Assembly: GCA_027488815.1 (NCBI GenBank)
Contig: JAIYAX010000025.1
Coordinates: 1 to 64,000, forward strand
DNA: 64,000 nucleotides
Direction: 5' to 3'
DNA from: Cytophagaceae bacterium
GTDB taxonomy: Bacteria; Bacteroidota; Bacteroidia; Cytophagales; JAIYAX01
The notes below the pieces were generated by a model, which ran no database searches, was not told where the DNA came from, and saw only the letters and a list, made by a program, of their open reading frames with translations. Positions within the stretch are counted from its first letter, which is position 1. The number at the start of each line of letters is the position of its first letter. Of the stretch, positions 16,944-25,954 are shown in pieces. The position numbers and the translations under genes are program-made.

Positions 16944-17819
16944 ATGCTGGATAATAATGAAATGATGATTAAAGAGGTTGCCTTGAAGGGTAAGATCGCC
17001 TGGGTGACCGGAGGTGGAACAGGATTGGGCAAATCCATGACCGAAGGATTTCTGAGGGCAGGAGCTAAGGTGGTGATCAGTTCCAGAAAAATCGAAGTGT
17101 TAGAGCAAACAGCGGAGGAACTAAGACAAATCAATGGTGCCGAGGTTTTGCCAATTGCCTGCGATGTGAGAAAGTACGAAGAAATAGAGGCCCTTCTGGC
17201 TCAGGTTAAAATTCAATGGGGTAAGGTGCCGGATATTTTATTGAATAACGCTGCAGGAAATTTCATCAGCCCAACGGAACGCCTCAGCCACAAGGCGTTT
17301 GACATCATTGTCGATATTGTTTTGAAAGGAACCTATAATTGCACACTTGCCATTGGTAAAGAGTGGATATCGGCTTCCACTCCGGGTGTATTGCTTAGTA
17401 TAGCCACCACGTATGCGGACACAGGTTCTGGCTATGTGGTGCCTTCAGCATGTGCCAAGGCAGGTGTTGTTGCCTTGACGAAGTCTTTGGCTTCAGAATG
17501 GGCCAAGTATGGAATAAGAAGTAATGCGATTGCTCCCGGTCCATTCCCGACTGAGGGTGCTTGGAGCAGATTATTCCCACAGGCATTGATTGATAAGATT
17601 GATCCACTGAAACGAATTCCATTGAAAAGGTATGGCAAGCATGAAGAGTTGGCCAACCTGGCAGTCTACCTGGTTTCTGATTATGCAGCGTATATCACAG
17701 GTCAGGTAATCACCATTGACGGTGGCGAAACGCATTACAATGGAGGGGAGTTCAATCATTTGGATGTGATTCCCAATGCCATGTGGGAGGCCATCGAAAA
17801 GCAAATTAGAGGCAAATAG
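16944..17819 (+). CDS. SDR oxidoreductase, 2,4-dienoyl-CoA reductase-like
   Basis: A 291-aa Rossmann-fold short-chain dehydrogenase. The cofactor motif TGGGTGLG is at residues 22-29 and NNAAG near 107. The usual YxxxK motif is replaced by S168-x3-K172 (SACAK), with a tyrosine at 157, eleven residues before the serine. This is the arrangement in DECR-type 2,4-dienoyl-CoA reductases (TYA-x-TGSGYVVPSA...), which remove double bases of unsaturated fatty acyl-CoA during beta-oxidation using NADPH. Assignment as DECR is therefore likely but untested. It lies between two OmpA-family genes transcribed toward or away from it, so it is probably monocistronic. Confidence 0.85.
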   Translation: MLDNNEMMIKEVALKGKIAWVTGGGTGLGKSMTEGFLRAGAKVVISSRKIEVLEQTAEELRQINGAEVLPIACDVRKYEEIEALLAQVKIQWGKVPDILLNNAAGNFISPTERLSHKAFDIIVDIVLKGTYNCTLAIGKEWISASTPGVLLSIATTYADTGSGYVVPSACAKAGVVALTKSLASEWAKYGIRSNAIAPGPFPTEGAWSRLFPQALIDKIDPLKRIPLKRYGKHEELANLAVYLVSDYAAYITGQVITIDGGETHYNGGEFNHLDVIPNAMWEAIEKQIRGK

Positions 17820-17823
17820 CTGA

Positions 17824-19830
17824 CTAGGGAAGTATTCCAAATTCAACCCGTCGGTTTTTTTGACGGGCATCAGGATCGTTGGTATTGTAGATGGGCTGTT
17901 TACCGCCATGCCCGATGATTTCTATGCGTGATTTGGCAATGCCACGCTCAACCAAATATTGCTTCACTTTAGCAGCTCTTTGGGTTGAGAGCCGTTTGTT
18001 GTAGGCAGTATTTCCACCAGGCTCTGTATGGCCGTGAACGGCTATTCTTAAATCCGGAAACTTCCTAAGCCAGTCCAGCAGGAATGATAAGTTATTTTCT
18101 GAGCCGGAAATCAATTCGTCTTTATCATATTCAAAAAGCAGATTTTCGAGTATAGCTCTTTCACCGGGCAGGCACCATTTTAGGTATAGCTCTTTTTCTC
18201 CCGGTTTGTCAGTAAATAAGGTATCAGTAATGAACCCGATATAAGGATGTTGTAATTCAATGACTAAATAGTGGCCGGCTGCATAGAGAACAGATATGAC
18301 AGAGTCAAACGTCTCGTTTTCAGCTAAAATAAAATCACCAATACGAATCCTCAACTTAACCGCTTGCGTTACTTCGGACCTCATGTTCCACCGAAAGGTT
18401 TGCGGGTACGTTTTAAGGCTATCCGGGATCAGTTCGGTGGGAACCGGCAAGCATTCCATCGCTTGGGATGTAGGTGCTTTGGAAATGTAGAAATCACCAT
18501 AATTAACCCGACTATTTCGTGTGCTGCTAAAGATAAACGAATCCGGCTCCGACAGCCACCTGAAATAACCCTCAAAGTATTCTGTATTGACCTTTGGGCC
18601 TAAATTTTCTGGCTCTGACCATTCCTTCCAGGTAGGTCCTTTGCGTTTTGAAACGTACACATCGGCTCCTCCATAGCCGGCGAAACCATAGGATGAAAAG
18701 TAAAGTATCTGTTTATCTTTACTTAGATAAGGTGCGAATTCAAAGCCAGCCGAATTGATCGAAGGCCCCATATGCTGAGGCGCAGCATATTGACCGTTGG
18801 GCTGCCTGAGGCTAACGTACAGGTCGGTTTTACCATAACTGTCTTCTCTCGACAGTGACATTAAGATGACTTGCTCATCCGGGCTGACCCATACCGTGTT
18901 TTCTCGTTCATCAAGGCTATAAAAGTCTGCAATGGAAACCGGCTTAGGGTCTGCCCATTCTCCGGTGGCTAGTTTTTGACTTAATAAAATGGATTTTATT
19001 TTTCTGTCCCCTTCCAACCTGGACTTCCCACTGAGGTAAAGTCTTTGCCCATCGGATGAAAGTCCGTAGAGCTCATTATCATCATAGGTATTCAATCTTG
19101 GCGATAGGGGTTTAGCAGCTATCCATTGACTATCTTGAAATTTACTGTAATAAAGGTCCCCGCTGTTAGGGTTTAATCCTTCGGCATTGCTGTTACAGTT
19201 TTTTCTAGAAAACAGAAGTGAACCTGTGTTTGAGTCGTAGATTGGCCCTAGCTCATCGCAAGAGGTGTTCGTTACCATGAAAGGCTCAGTCAGATAGGCA
19301 TCCATCTGATTATGCTGGGATATTTTGGCCTCTATGGGTGACCCACTTTCACTTACCCCGACAGCATCAAGTTGTAAGATGTTTTTAGAAAATCGGGTGT
19401 TGAAACGCAGCTTCAGGCCAAGCAGATCACTTATGGGTTGCTTCAAATTGATCCGAAGTATTTTTTTAGAATCAGCAATCGGAAAGGCCTCATTTACATT
19501 GACCTCTATTGTTTTTCCATTGCTGAGAATGGCCTGAATGCCTGAGAAAGAATGGGCTCCACTATTGATAAATACAGCAATTTGTTTAGCCTTTAAAGCT
19601 TTTTCAAAACCCAGGATGATAAAGGGGCTCAGGTCATTGCCTGCAGGCGCCCAAGAACAGCCATTAACTTGATGGTTGGGGAACACATTGGGTTTTCCTA
19701 ATGCCTCAGTTGCTTTGTAAAGCTTTGGGGAGAAAGAAGAGGATGCAGAAAAAACCTTAGTTGCCCAATAGGTTTGACCCAGAGAAGAGAACGAAAAAGC
19801 CAACAGGCAGCACAACATGCAAAGACGCAT
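17824..19830 (-). CDS. OmpA-PD40 envelope protein with N-terminal jelly-roll-like domain
   Basis: A 668-aa exported protein. The signal peptide covers residues 1-19 (ending SSLG|Q). Residues 22-170 are beta-rich and resemble a discoidin-like carbohydrate-binding domain (ATEALGKPNVFPN, then WAPAGNDLSPFIILGF). Residues 185-445 carry PD40/WD40-like repeats (LYLSGKSRLEGD, ILYFSSYGFAGYGGADVYVS, FIFSSTRNSRVNYGDFYIS). Residues 560-668 form an OmpA peptidoglycan-binding domain (HGHTEPGGNTAYNKRLS, RQKNRRVEF). The layout recalls the T9SS component PorE, but the TPR part is missing and no lipobox is seen. The start at 19830 gives the signal peptide; the ATG at 19875 does not. It converges on the SDR gene with a 4-nt gap. 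Confidence 0.82.
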   Translation of the reverse strand: MRLCMLCCLLAFSFSSLGQTYWATKVFSASSSFSPKLYKATEALGKPNVFPNHQVNGCSWAPAGNDLSPFIILGFEKALKAKQIAVFINSGAHSFSGIQAILSNGKTIEVNVNEAFPIADSKKILRINLKQPISDLLGLKLRFNTRFSKNILQLDAVGVSESGSPIEAKISQHNQMDAYLTEPFMVTNTSCDELGPIYDSNTGSLLFSRKNCNSNAEGLNPNSGDLYYSKFQDSQWIAAKPLSPRLNTYDDNELYGLSSDGQRLYLSGKSRLEGDRKIKSILLSQKLATGEWADPKPVSIADFYSLDERENTVWVSPDEQVILMSLSREDSYGKTDLYVSLRQPNGQYAAPQHMGPSINSAGFEFAPYLSKDKQILYFSSYGFAGYGGADVYVSKRKGPTWKEWSEPENLGPKVNTEYFEGYFRWLSEPDSFIFSSTRNSRVNYGDFYISKAPTSQAMECLPVPTELIPDSLKTYPQTFRWNMRSEVTQAVKLRIRIGDFILAENETFDSVISVLYAAGHYLVIELQHPYIGFITDTLFTDKPGEKELYLKWCLPGERAILENLLFEYDKDELISGSENNLSFLLDWLRKFPDLRIAVHGHTEPGGNTAYNKRLSTQRAAKVKQYLVERGIAKSRIEIIGHGGKQPIYNTNDPDARQKNRRVEFGILP

Positions 19831-19962
19831 AGAGCCAAAATAACGGAATTTTACATAAGCAAAGACAATTGCCATTTTTCGGTTGAACTTTGTTAGGCGG
19901 TTTTCAGTTTAATCCCTTAAACTCATTAACTTTAACAGTCTTTTCTACTGCCACGACATTCC

Positions 19963-22545
19963 ATGACAAATAGATCTTCCGCAGTTATGCGATTATTCAC
20001 AATTCTGTTCTGTTCTTTCTTTGCTTTATCACTTCAGGCTCAGGAATGGGTCACCAAAATGCAAGACGGAAGAACCAATTTCTATGAAGTGCAAAATGCT
20101 TTTTACCGCTATTGGGAGCAAAACCCGGAGGCTGAACGCAAGGGAAAAGGCTACACACAGTTTAAGCGTTGGGAGTGGATCATGGCACCCAGAGTGTACC
20201 CTAGCGGCAATAGACCGGATCCAGAGGCAACAGCCAAGGTGCTTGCCATGATCAAAAGGGAAGAAACAGCTTCAAAAATTTCTCAGACCTTTCCAAGTTG
20301 GAATATCATTGGGCCTACACAAATTCCTTTTGCCAATGGCATAGCACAACAGGGAGGAATGGGAAGGGTAAATTTTGTCACTTTTCACCCTGCCAGCCCG
20401 GACACTATTTTTATTGGAACTCCTGCCGGAGGCTTATGGAAATCAACCAATGCCGGTGTGACCTGGACCCCGCTCACTGATTTTCTAAGTGTAATAGGTT
20501 GCTCTGATTTGGCTATTGACTCAGTCAACCCACAGGTAATGTACCTCGCAACCGGAGACCGCAATAGCACTGATACTTACAGCATTGGTTTGTTAAAAAC
20601 AACTGATGGTGGTCAAACCTGGAACACCACAGGATTAAACTGGACAGTAACACAAACCCGTACCGTAAGAAGAGTGCTTATCAATAAGGCTAATCCCAAC
20701 ATCATTGTGGCAGGTACCAGTGAAGGAATATTTTATTCAGGAAACGGGGGTAATTCATTTTTGCAGCGATCGCAAACGGCTGTTTTTGATATGGAGTTTG
20801 CACCCAACACTTCCAATGTAATCTATGCAGCAGGTAATCAGTTTCTAAGATCTGTCAATAATGGATTGAATTGGACAGCAGCCTTTCAAACACCAACAGG
20901 ATGGCCAGCCATTGGGGCTACTCGTATTGAACTGGCAGTAACTCCGGCTGATAGCAATGTGGTGTATGCTTTGCTTGCGGGTACCAACAACGGCTTTGGA
21001 GCTTTGGTAAGATCATCAGACAGGGGCCTAAGTTTTACGACCATGTCGACTACCCCAAATATTCTTGGATGGAGCCCTACGGGTGGAGACATCGGAGGGC
21101 AGGGCTGGTTTGACCTTGCACTGGCTGCCTCTCCATTAAACGCAAACCTGATTTTTGCTGGTGGGGTAAATGTTTGGTCTTCATCAAACGGTGGGGCTAA
21201 CTGGACCATCAGAGGTCAGTGGCAAGGGTCAGGTGCTCCACATATTCATGCTGATATACATTGGCTTCAGTTCATTCCGGGACAGGGAAACAACCTCATT
21301 TGTGGAAATGATGGAGGGATATATAAGCTTATGAATAATTCCGGGAGCTGGATTGATTTAAGTACTGGGCTGGCAATCAAACAGATTTACAAAATGAGCC
21401 AGAGCGTACAAAACGGAGCCATCATCGCAACCGGCACACAAGACAATGGAAGCAACCTGCGTGATCCCAACGGATCCTGGAAATTGGTTTGGGGAGGAGA
21501 TGGAATGGATAACTCAATCGATGCACAGAATCCTTCCAACATCTATGTGTCCTCTCAGTATGGAAACCTGGGCAGGTCAACCAATGGCGGACTGAATTTC
21601 TTCAACATTAAGAACAATGGAATCACAGAGACAGGTGCTTGGGTGACACCCATTGACGTGAGTAAGGTCGATCCTGACCGGATAATTGCCGGATACGATA
21701 ATCTCTGGGTCTCAGATGACAAAGGAAACAGCTGGTTTAAGGCAACAAACTTTTCCATTGGTACTAAGTTCGATCATTTGGTTTTTGCTTCCACCAGCCG
21801 CAACCTTGCTTATGCTGCGAGAGGATCTACCTTGCTCAGGTACGATAATGTGTTGAATGGGACTAGTGTAAACATTTCCGGAGGATTACCTAATCTGGCA
21901 ATTTCTTCCATTACCGTTCATCCTACAGACTCGGCTACCTTATGGATAACTGTGTCAGGTTATACCTCAGGACAAAAGGTGTATCAATCAACCAACATGG
22001 GCGTTTCATGGACCAACTTATCATCTAACCTGCCCAATCTGCCTGCAAATGCTTTTGCATTTGATCCTAATGCTGTTCAGGCAATGTATGTAGGTACGGA
22101 TGTAGGAGTATACTACAGAGACAACCAAAGCAGCGGATGGCAGAAGTACTCTGTTGGATTACCCAATGTTATTATCAACGAACTCGAAATACATCAAGGT
22201 TTGCAAAAGCTTAGAGCTGCAACTTATGGCAGAGGAATGTGGGAGGTAGATTTGTACAACGTGGCCCTCCTTGGTACTCCTACCAAGCCTGATTTACAAT
22301 ATGCAGATGATTATGTGCTCTATCCTAACCCCAGTTCAGGGCGTTTGTTTATCGATCAGATTGGAGACCAAATCAAGGAGGCACATTTCAGCCTGTTTGA
22401 TTTAAGTGGAAGACAGGTTTTTGAAAGACAAATCAACCAGCTAGTCAATGAACTTGATATTGAAGGATTAGGTGAGGGTGTTTATTTATTCAGGATCAGC
22501 AGAGAAGGGGTTGAAAAGAGGGGTAAAGTGGTTATCCGACGCTGA
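19963..22545 (+). CDS. T9SS-exported Asp-box (sortilin/sialidase-like) beta-propeller protein
   Basis: An 860-aa secreted protein. A signal peptide ends near residue 26 (ALSLQA|QEW). At least nine Asp-box (S-x-D/N-x-G-x-x-W/F) repeats occur across residues 160-740, for example STNAGVTW, TTDGGQTW, SSNGGANW, SDDKGNSW and STNMGVSW. They indicate one or two large beta-propellers of the VPS10/sialidase/GH74 type. The last ~80 residues form a T9SS type A sorting domain (YPNPSSGRLFID, FDLSGRQVF, GEGVYLFRI), so the protein is exported to the surface or medium. No catalytic residues of a glycosidase can be assigned. It converges on the methyltransferase gene with a 14-nt overlap. Confidence 0.87.
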   Translation: MTNRSSAVMRLFTILFCSFFALSLQAQEWVTKMQDGRTNFYEVQNAFYRYWEQNPEAERKGKGYTQFKRWEWIMAPRVYPSGNRPDPEATAKVLAMIKREETASKISQTFPSWNIIGPTQIPFANGIAQQGGMGRVNFVTFHPASPDTIFIGTPAGGLWKSTNAGVTWTPLTDFLSVIGCSDLAIDSVNPQVMYLATGDRNSTDTYSIGLLKTTDGGQTWNTTGLNWTVTQTRTVRRVLINKANPNIIVAGTSEGIFYSGNGGNSFLQRSQTAVFDMEFAPNTSNVIYAAGNQFLRSVNNGLNWTAAFQTPTGWPAIGATRIELAVTPADSNVVYALLAGTNNGFGALVRSSDRGLSFTTMSTTPNILGWSPTGGDIGGQGWFDLALAASPLNANLIFAGGVNVWSSSNGGANWTIRGQWQGSGAPHIHADIHWLQFIPGQGNNLICGNDGGIYKLMNNSGSWIDLSTGLAIKQIYKMSQSVQNGAIIATGTQDNGSNLRDPNGSWKLVWGGDGMDNSIDAQNPSNIYVSSQYGNLGRSTNGGLNFFNIKNNGITETGAWVTPIDVSKVDPDRIIAGYDNLWVSDDKGNSWFKATNFSIGTKFDHLVFASTSRNLAYAARGSTLLRYDNVLNGTSVNISGGLPNLAISSITVHPTDSATLWITVSGYTSGQKVYQSTNMGVSWTNLSSNLPNLPANAFAFDPNAVQAMYVGTDVGVYYRDNQSSGWQKYSVGLPNVIINELEIHQGLQKLRAATYGRGMWEVDLYNVALLGTPTKPDLQYADDYVLYPNPSSGRLFIDQIGDQIKEAHFSLFDLSGRQVFERQINQLVNELDIEGLGEGVYLFRISREGVEKRGKVVIRR

Positions 22546-23332
22546 TTGATCGTTGCCTTAGTGCTTCAAAAACAAGAATGCTTAAAGCGTTGGCCACATT
22601 TAAAGAGTCAACCTGACCTCGCATTGGAATTCGAACCGGCTTCATCTCCTGGCTTCTCCATTTTCCACTTAAGCCGTGAGCCTCAGAGCCCATCACGATG
22701 GCTGTAGAAGATCTGAAGTCGGATTGAAAGTAAAGTTCCTTAGCCTCAACGATTGCAGGGTATATCTGAAAGTGCTGATCAGTTAGCCACTGCTTAATGA
22801 CTTCTGATCGGTCAACGATAAGCTTAAGGCTAAAGACACTACCCAGACTAGCTCGAATCAGATTAGGATTGTAAAGGTCGGTTAACGTATCTGCAAGGAA
22901 TACTGCATCCACACCGGCTGCATCGCAAGTACGAAGTATGGCTCCGGCGTTCCCTGGTTTTTCAACCTGTTCGAGTACGACAACCAGAGGCTTCTCTTTC
23001 AATCTTAAGTCTTGCAGCCTATGTTCTTTTGCTTTTATCAGACCAATTAAACCATCGGAGCCTTCACGGTAGGCTAGTTTCTCAAAAACCTGAGAACTAA
23101 GAGTTATGGGATCTTTGCCAACAAATTGACTAAGCTCATTGGCATTGTGTTTTTTATAGAAAACTTCCTCGCAGACGTACAACTCCGCTAGCTCGTAGTG
23201 ATTGTCTACAGCCAGTTTAAGTTCTCTAAATCCTTCAGTAACGAATTGGCCGGTTTGCTTCCTTTCAGAAGATTTCTCCAGACGTTGAAGAAATTTTATC
23301 CTTGGGTTTTGCAGACTGCTGATATGCTCCAT
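22532..23332 (-). CDS. SpoU/TrmH-family RNA 2'-O-methyltransferase
   Basis: A 266-aa knotted (SPOUT) methyltransferase that uses S-adenosylmethionine to methylate ribose in rRNA or tRNA. The N-terminal substrate-binding domain has QNPRIKFLQRLEKSSERK and FVTEGFREL. The catalytic domain has motif 1 (EKPGNAGAILRTCDAAGVD), motif 2 (IVMGSEAHGLS) and motif 3 (IPMRGQVDSLNVANA). Its exact RNA target cannot be read from sequence; 23S rRNA is common for this subgroup. The ATG overlaps the typA stop by one base (TAATG), so it is coupled to typA. Confidence 0.92.
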   Translation of the reverse strand: MEHISSLQNPRIKFLQRLEKSSERKQTGQFVTEGFRELKLAVDNHYELAELYVCEEVFYKKHNANELSQFVGKDPITLSSQVFEKLAYREGSDGLIGLIKAKEHRLQDLRLKEKPLVVVLEQVEKPGNAGAILRTCDAAGVDAVFLADTLTDLYNPNLIRASLGSVFSLKLIVDRSEVIKQWLTDQHFQIYPAIVEAKELYFQSDFRSSTAIVMGSEAHGLSGKWRSQEMKPVRIPMRGQVDSLNVANALSILVFEALRQRSISVG

Positions 23333-25137
23333 TACTGTTCTTTGCCACTCATTCGCTTGCGCTCGTTTTCATTGAGGTAGATTTTACGCATTCGGATAGC
23401 TTTTGGAGTGATTTCCACATACTCGTCCTTCTGTATGTACTCAAGGCAATCTTCCAATGAGAATTGCTTCTTGGGAGTGATGATCACGTTTTCGTCAGTT
23501 CCGGAAGCTCGCATATTGGTCAGTTTTTTACCCTTTAAAACGTTTACGACAAGGTCATTCCCTCGGGTATGCTCTCCGATTACTTGTCCTTCATAAATCT
23601 CATCACCAGGGTCGATAAAAAATATACCCCTGTCTTGAAGCTTATCAATAGCATAGGCAGTGGAGTCTCCGGTTTCCATTGAGATCAATGATCCTGCTAT
23701 ACGTTCTGGGATGTTTCCCTTGAAGGGTTGGTATTCTTTGAAGCGATGAGTCATCACTGCTTCTCCGGCGGTAGAGGTAAGCACATGGTTCCTTAGTCCG
23801 ATCAGGCCTCTGGATGGGATGATAAACTCCAAATGCTGAAGGTCACCTTTAGGTTCCATGATCTGTAGTTCTCCTTTTCTTTGAGTTACCAGATCGATGA
23901 CCTTGCCTGCCGACTCTTCTGGCACATCGACCACAAGAGTTTCAATTGGTTCATTCTTTTGTCCATCGATCTCTTTGAAGATTACTTGTGGCTGACCTAC
24001 CTGTAGTTCATAACCTTCACGGCGCATGGTTTCAATCAGGATGGAAAGGTGCAGAATGCCTCGTCCAAACACCAAAAAGCTGTCTTCACGGCCCGTTTCA
24101 TGGATTCTCAGGGCCAGGTTCTTTTCAGTTTCTTTTATCAGGCGGTCACGGAGGTGGCGAGAGGTGACAAACTTGCCATCTCTGCCGTAAAAGGGAGAGT
24201 TGTTAATGGTAAACAACATGCTCAGTGTGGGTTCATCAACAGCGATTCGGGTAAGCGCTTCCGGTTTTTCCGCATCTGCAATCGTATCACCAATTTCAAA
24301 TTCTTCAAGCCCCGTCACAGCGCATATATCACCAGCATCAACTTTTTCTACTTTGACTTTTCCCAGTCCTTCAAAAACCTGAACCTCTTTTATCTTCATT
24401 TTCTTGAAGCTGCCATCGGCTTTACATAAGGCAATCATGCTGCTTTCTTTGATGCTGCCTCTGTGTACCCGGCCTATACCGATCCTGCCGACATAGGAGT
24501 TGTAATCCAAAGAGGTGATTTGCATCTGAAGTGGACCTTCTGACACTTTTGGCGGTGGTATTTCGGATACGATGGTATCCAGCAAAGGTTGAATATCCTC
24601 TGTTTTCACCTTCCAGTCCTCGCTCATCCATCCGTTTTTGCCGGAGCCGTATAGAGTTTTGAAGTCAAGCTGATCGTTGTTGGCACCCAGGTTAAAAAAC
24701 AAATCGAAGATTTGCTCATGCACCTCATCAGGTCTGCAGTTTTCTTTATCTACTTTGTTGATCACAAGGATGGGCTTAAGGCCAAGTGCCAAAGCTTTGC
24801 TCAACACAAATCGAGTTTGTGGCATGGCTCCTTCAAACGCATCTACAAGAAGAAGGACACCATCAGCCATTTTGAGCACACGCTCTACCTCTCCTCCAAA
24901 GTCGGCGTGGCCGGGGGTATCGATGATGTTGATTTTAACATCCTTGTACCTTACAGATACATTTTTGGAGACAATGGTGATTCCACGCTCTCGCTCCAGA
25001 TCATTGTTGTCAAGGATGAGATCATCGAATTGCTGATTGTCTCTAAAAAGCTTGGAGGCATGGATAATTTTATCTACGAGAGTAGTTTTTCCATGGTCTA
25101 CGTGTGCAATAATGGCGATATTGCGTATCTGCGTCAT
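23332..25137 (-). CDS. typA: Ribosome-associated GTPase TypA/BipA
   Basis: A 601-aa translational GTPase that binds the ribosome and aids 50S assembly and stress adaptation. G motifs are AHVDHGKTT (G1, residues 10-18), GITI (G2), DTPGHADF (G3) and NKVD (G4). EF-G-like domains II, III and V follow, then the BipA-specific C-terminal domain (TNMRASGTDENV). The length is normal. The -7 element TACCTTTG sits 19 nt upstream of the ATG. The methyltransferase gene is coupled downstream. Two long antisense frames inside it are shadows. Confidence 0.97.
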   Translation of the reverse strand: MTQIRNIAIIAHVDHGKTTLVDKIIHASKLFRDNQQFDDLILDNNDLERERGITIVSKNVSVRYKDVKINIIDTPGHADFGGEVERVLKMADGVLLLVDAFEGAMPQTRFVLSKALALGLKPILVINKVDKENCRPDEVHEQIFDLFFNLGANNDQLDFKTLYGSGKNGWMSEDWKVKTEDIQPLLDTIVSEIPPPKVSEGPLQMQITSLDYNSYVGRIGIGRVHRGSIKESSMIALCKADGSFKKMKIKEVQVFEGLGKVKVEKVDAGDICAVTGLEEFEIGDTIADAEKPEALTRIAVDEPTLSMLFTINNSPFYGRDGKFVTSRHLRDRLIKETEKNLALRIHETGREDSFLVFGRGILHLSILIETMRREGYELQVGQPQVIFKEIDGQKNEPIETLVVDVPEESAGKVIDLVTQRKGELQIMEPKGDLQHLEFIIPSRGLIGLRNHVLTSTAGEAVMTHRFKEYQPFKGNIPERIAGSLISMETGDSTAYAIDKLQDRGIFFIDPGDEIYEGQVIGEHTRGNDLVVNVLKGKKLTNMRASGTDENVIITPKKQFSLEDCLEYIQKDEYVEITPKAIRMRKIYLNENERKRMSGKEQ

Positions 25138-25156
25138 GTGTTTGGTAAAATTTGGG

Positions 25157-25164
25157 CAAAGGTA
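25157..25164 (-). promoter_or_regulatory. Candidate -7 element for typA
   Basis: On the minus strand this reads TACCTTTG, a perfect TAnnTTTG. It is 19 nt upstream of the typA ATG, leaving a leader of about 13 nt. No TTTG/TTG is found at the expected -33 distance, so the call rests on the -7 alone. Confidence 0.45.
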
Positions 25165-25210
25165 GGAATATTAAACCGCTTATCGGGGAAAGCCTCAAGC
25201 TAGCGGACAC

Positions 25211-25954
25211 TCATTTGAGAATTACCTCGATTTGCAGGAGATTTTCGGCGTTTTTTACTTGATTAACCTGCTGAGGCTTGACTAGCCTTGCACCCTGTGG
25301 ACTGTTTTTTGATTTGACCCTGAAGATTCGGTATCCATTTAAGAGATACGGATGCGAGCCATGCACTTTGACTTTCAGCATGAGTAGGCTTTTGCTTGCT
25401 TCCACAGTAAGGTAGTACTGATTGATGGGCGGGCTGAGCGTATCCGTTACCAGTAAGTACATTGTTTTTTTGCCGGTATTTTTAAGTACAATTTGGGTGA
25501 AAGGGACTGGATGACGTAGCTCTTCAGAGGGGTCAAAGTCTTTTAGGGTAAGGGTTTCAAAAGGATACTGCATCTCACGCCTATTGCTCACAAACCCATT
25601 CTCATCAAAGTTTACCCATTCCTGAAACCACTGAATACCGCCATCGGGATGCGAGCTGAAATAAACTTCACTTACACCACCATTTGCATGGTATTTCACC
25701 TCAATCGAGGCATGACCGGCTACTTTTCTAAGACCCCAGAATCGGCTGGTATCCCCCTTTGTCGTGTAAACCACTGCGATTCCCCAGTACTTATTCTTAT
25801 CCCAGCATACTTCCAAAGACTTCTGACCTGACCGGTATTTGGACACATTGCATTCGCTATATCTCTCCTGTGCCAGGGCCGGGAGCATAAGGCATAAAAA
25901 TGCCAGTAGAGCCCAAGTGAATTTAGTATAAGCTATGTGGAATTTGATCGACAA
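25211..25954 (-). CDS. Exported protein of unknown function
   Basis: A 247-aa protein with a clear signal peptide (residues 1-29, ending LPALA|QERY). The mature part is beta-rich with many aromatic residues (KNKYWGIAVVYTTKGDTSRFWG, PDGGIQWFQEWVNFDENGFV), and two cysteines lie near the N-terminus. I do not recognise a family. The start must be a TTG that directly abuts the stop of the upstream gene (TAA then TTG), so the two genes are translationally linked. The end is 73 nt from the typA ATG. Confidence 0.6.
   Translation of the reverse strand: MSIKFHIAYTKFTWALLAFLCLMLPALAQERYSECNVSKYRSGQKSLEVCWDKNKYWGIAVVYTTKGDTSRFWGLRKVAGHASIEVKYHANGGVSEVYFSSHPDGGIQWFQEWVNFDENGFVSNRREMQYPFETLTLKDFDPSEELRHPVPFTQIVLKNTGKKTMYLLVTDTLSPPINQYYLTVEASKSLLMLKVKVHGSHPYLLNGYRIFRVKSKNSPQGARLVKPQQVNQVKNAENLLQIEVILK

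Noticed and set aside
24049-25203. Long open frames antisense to typA
   Set aside because: TypA coding is unmistakable on the other strand, and the antisense products show no protein family features.
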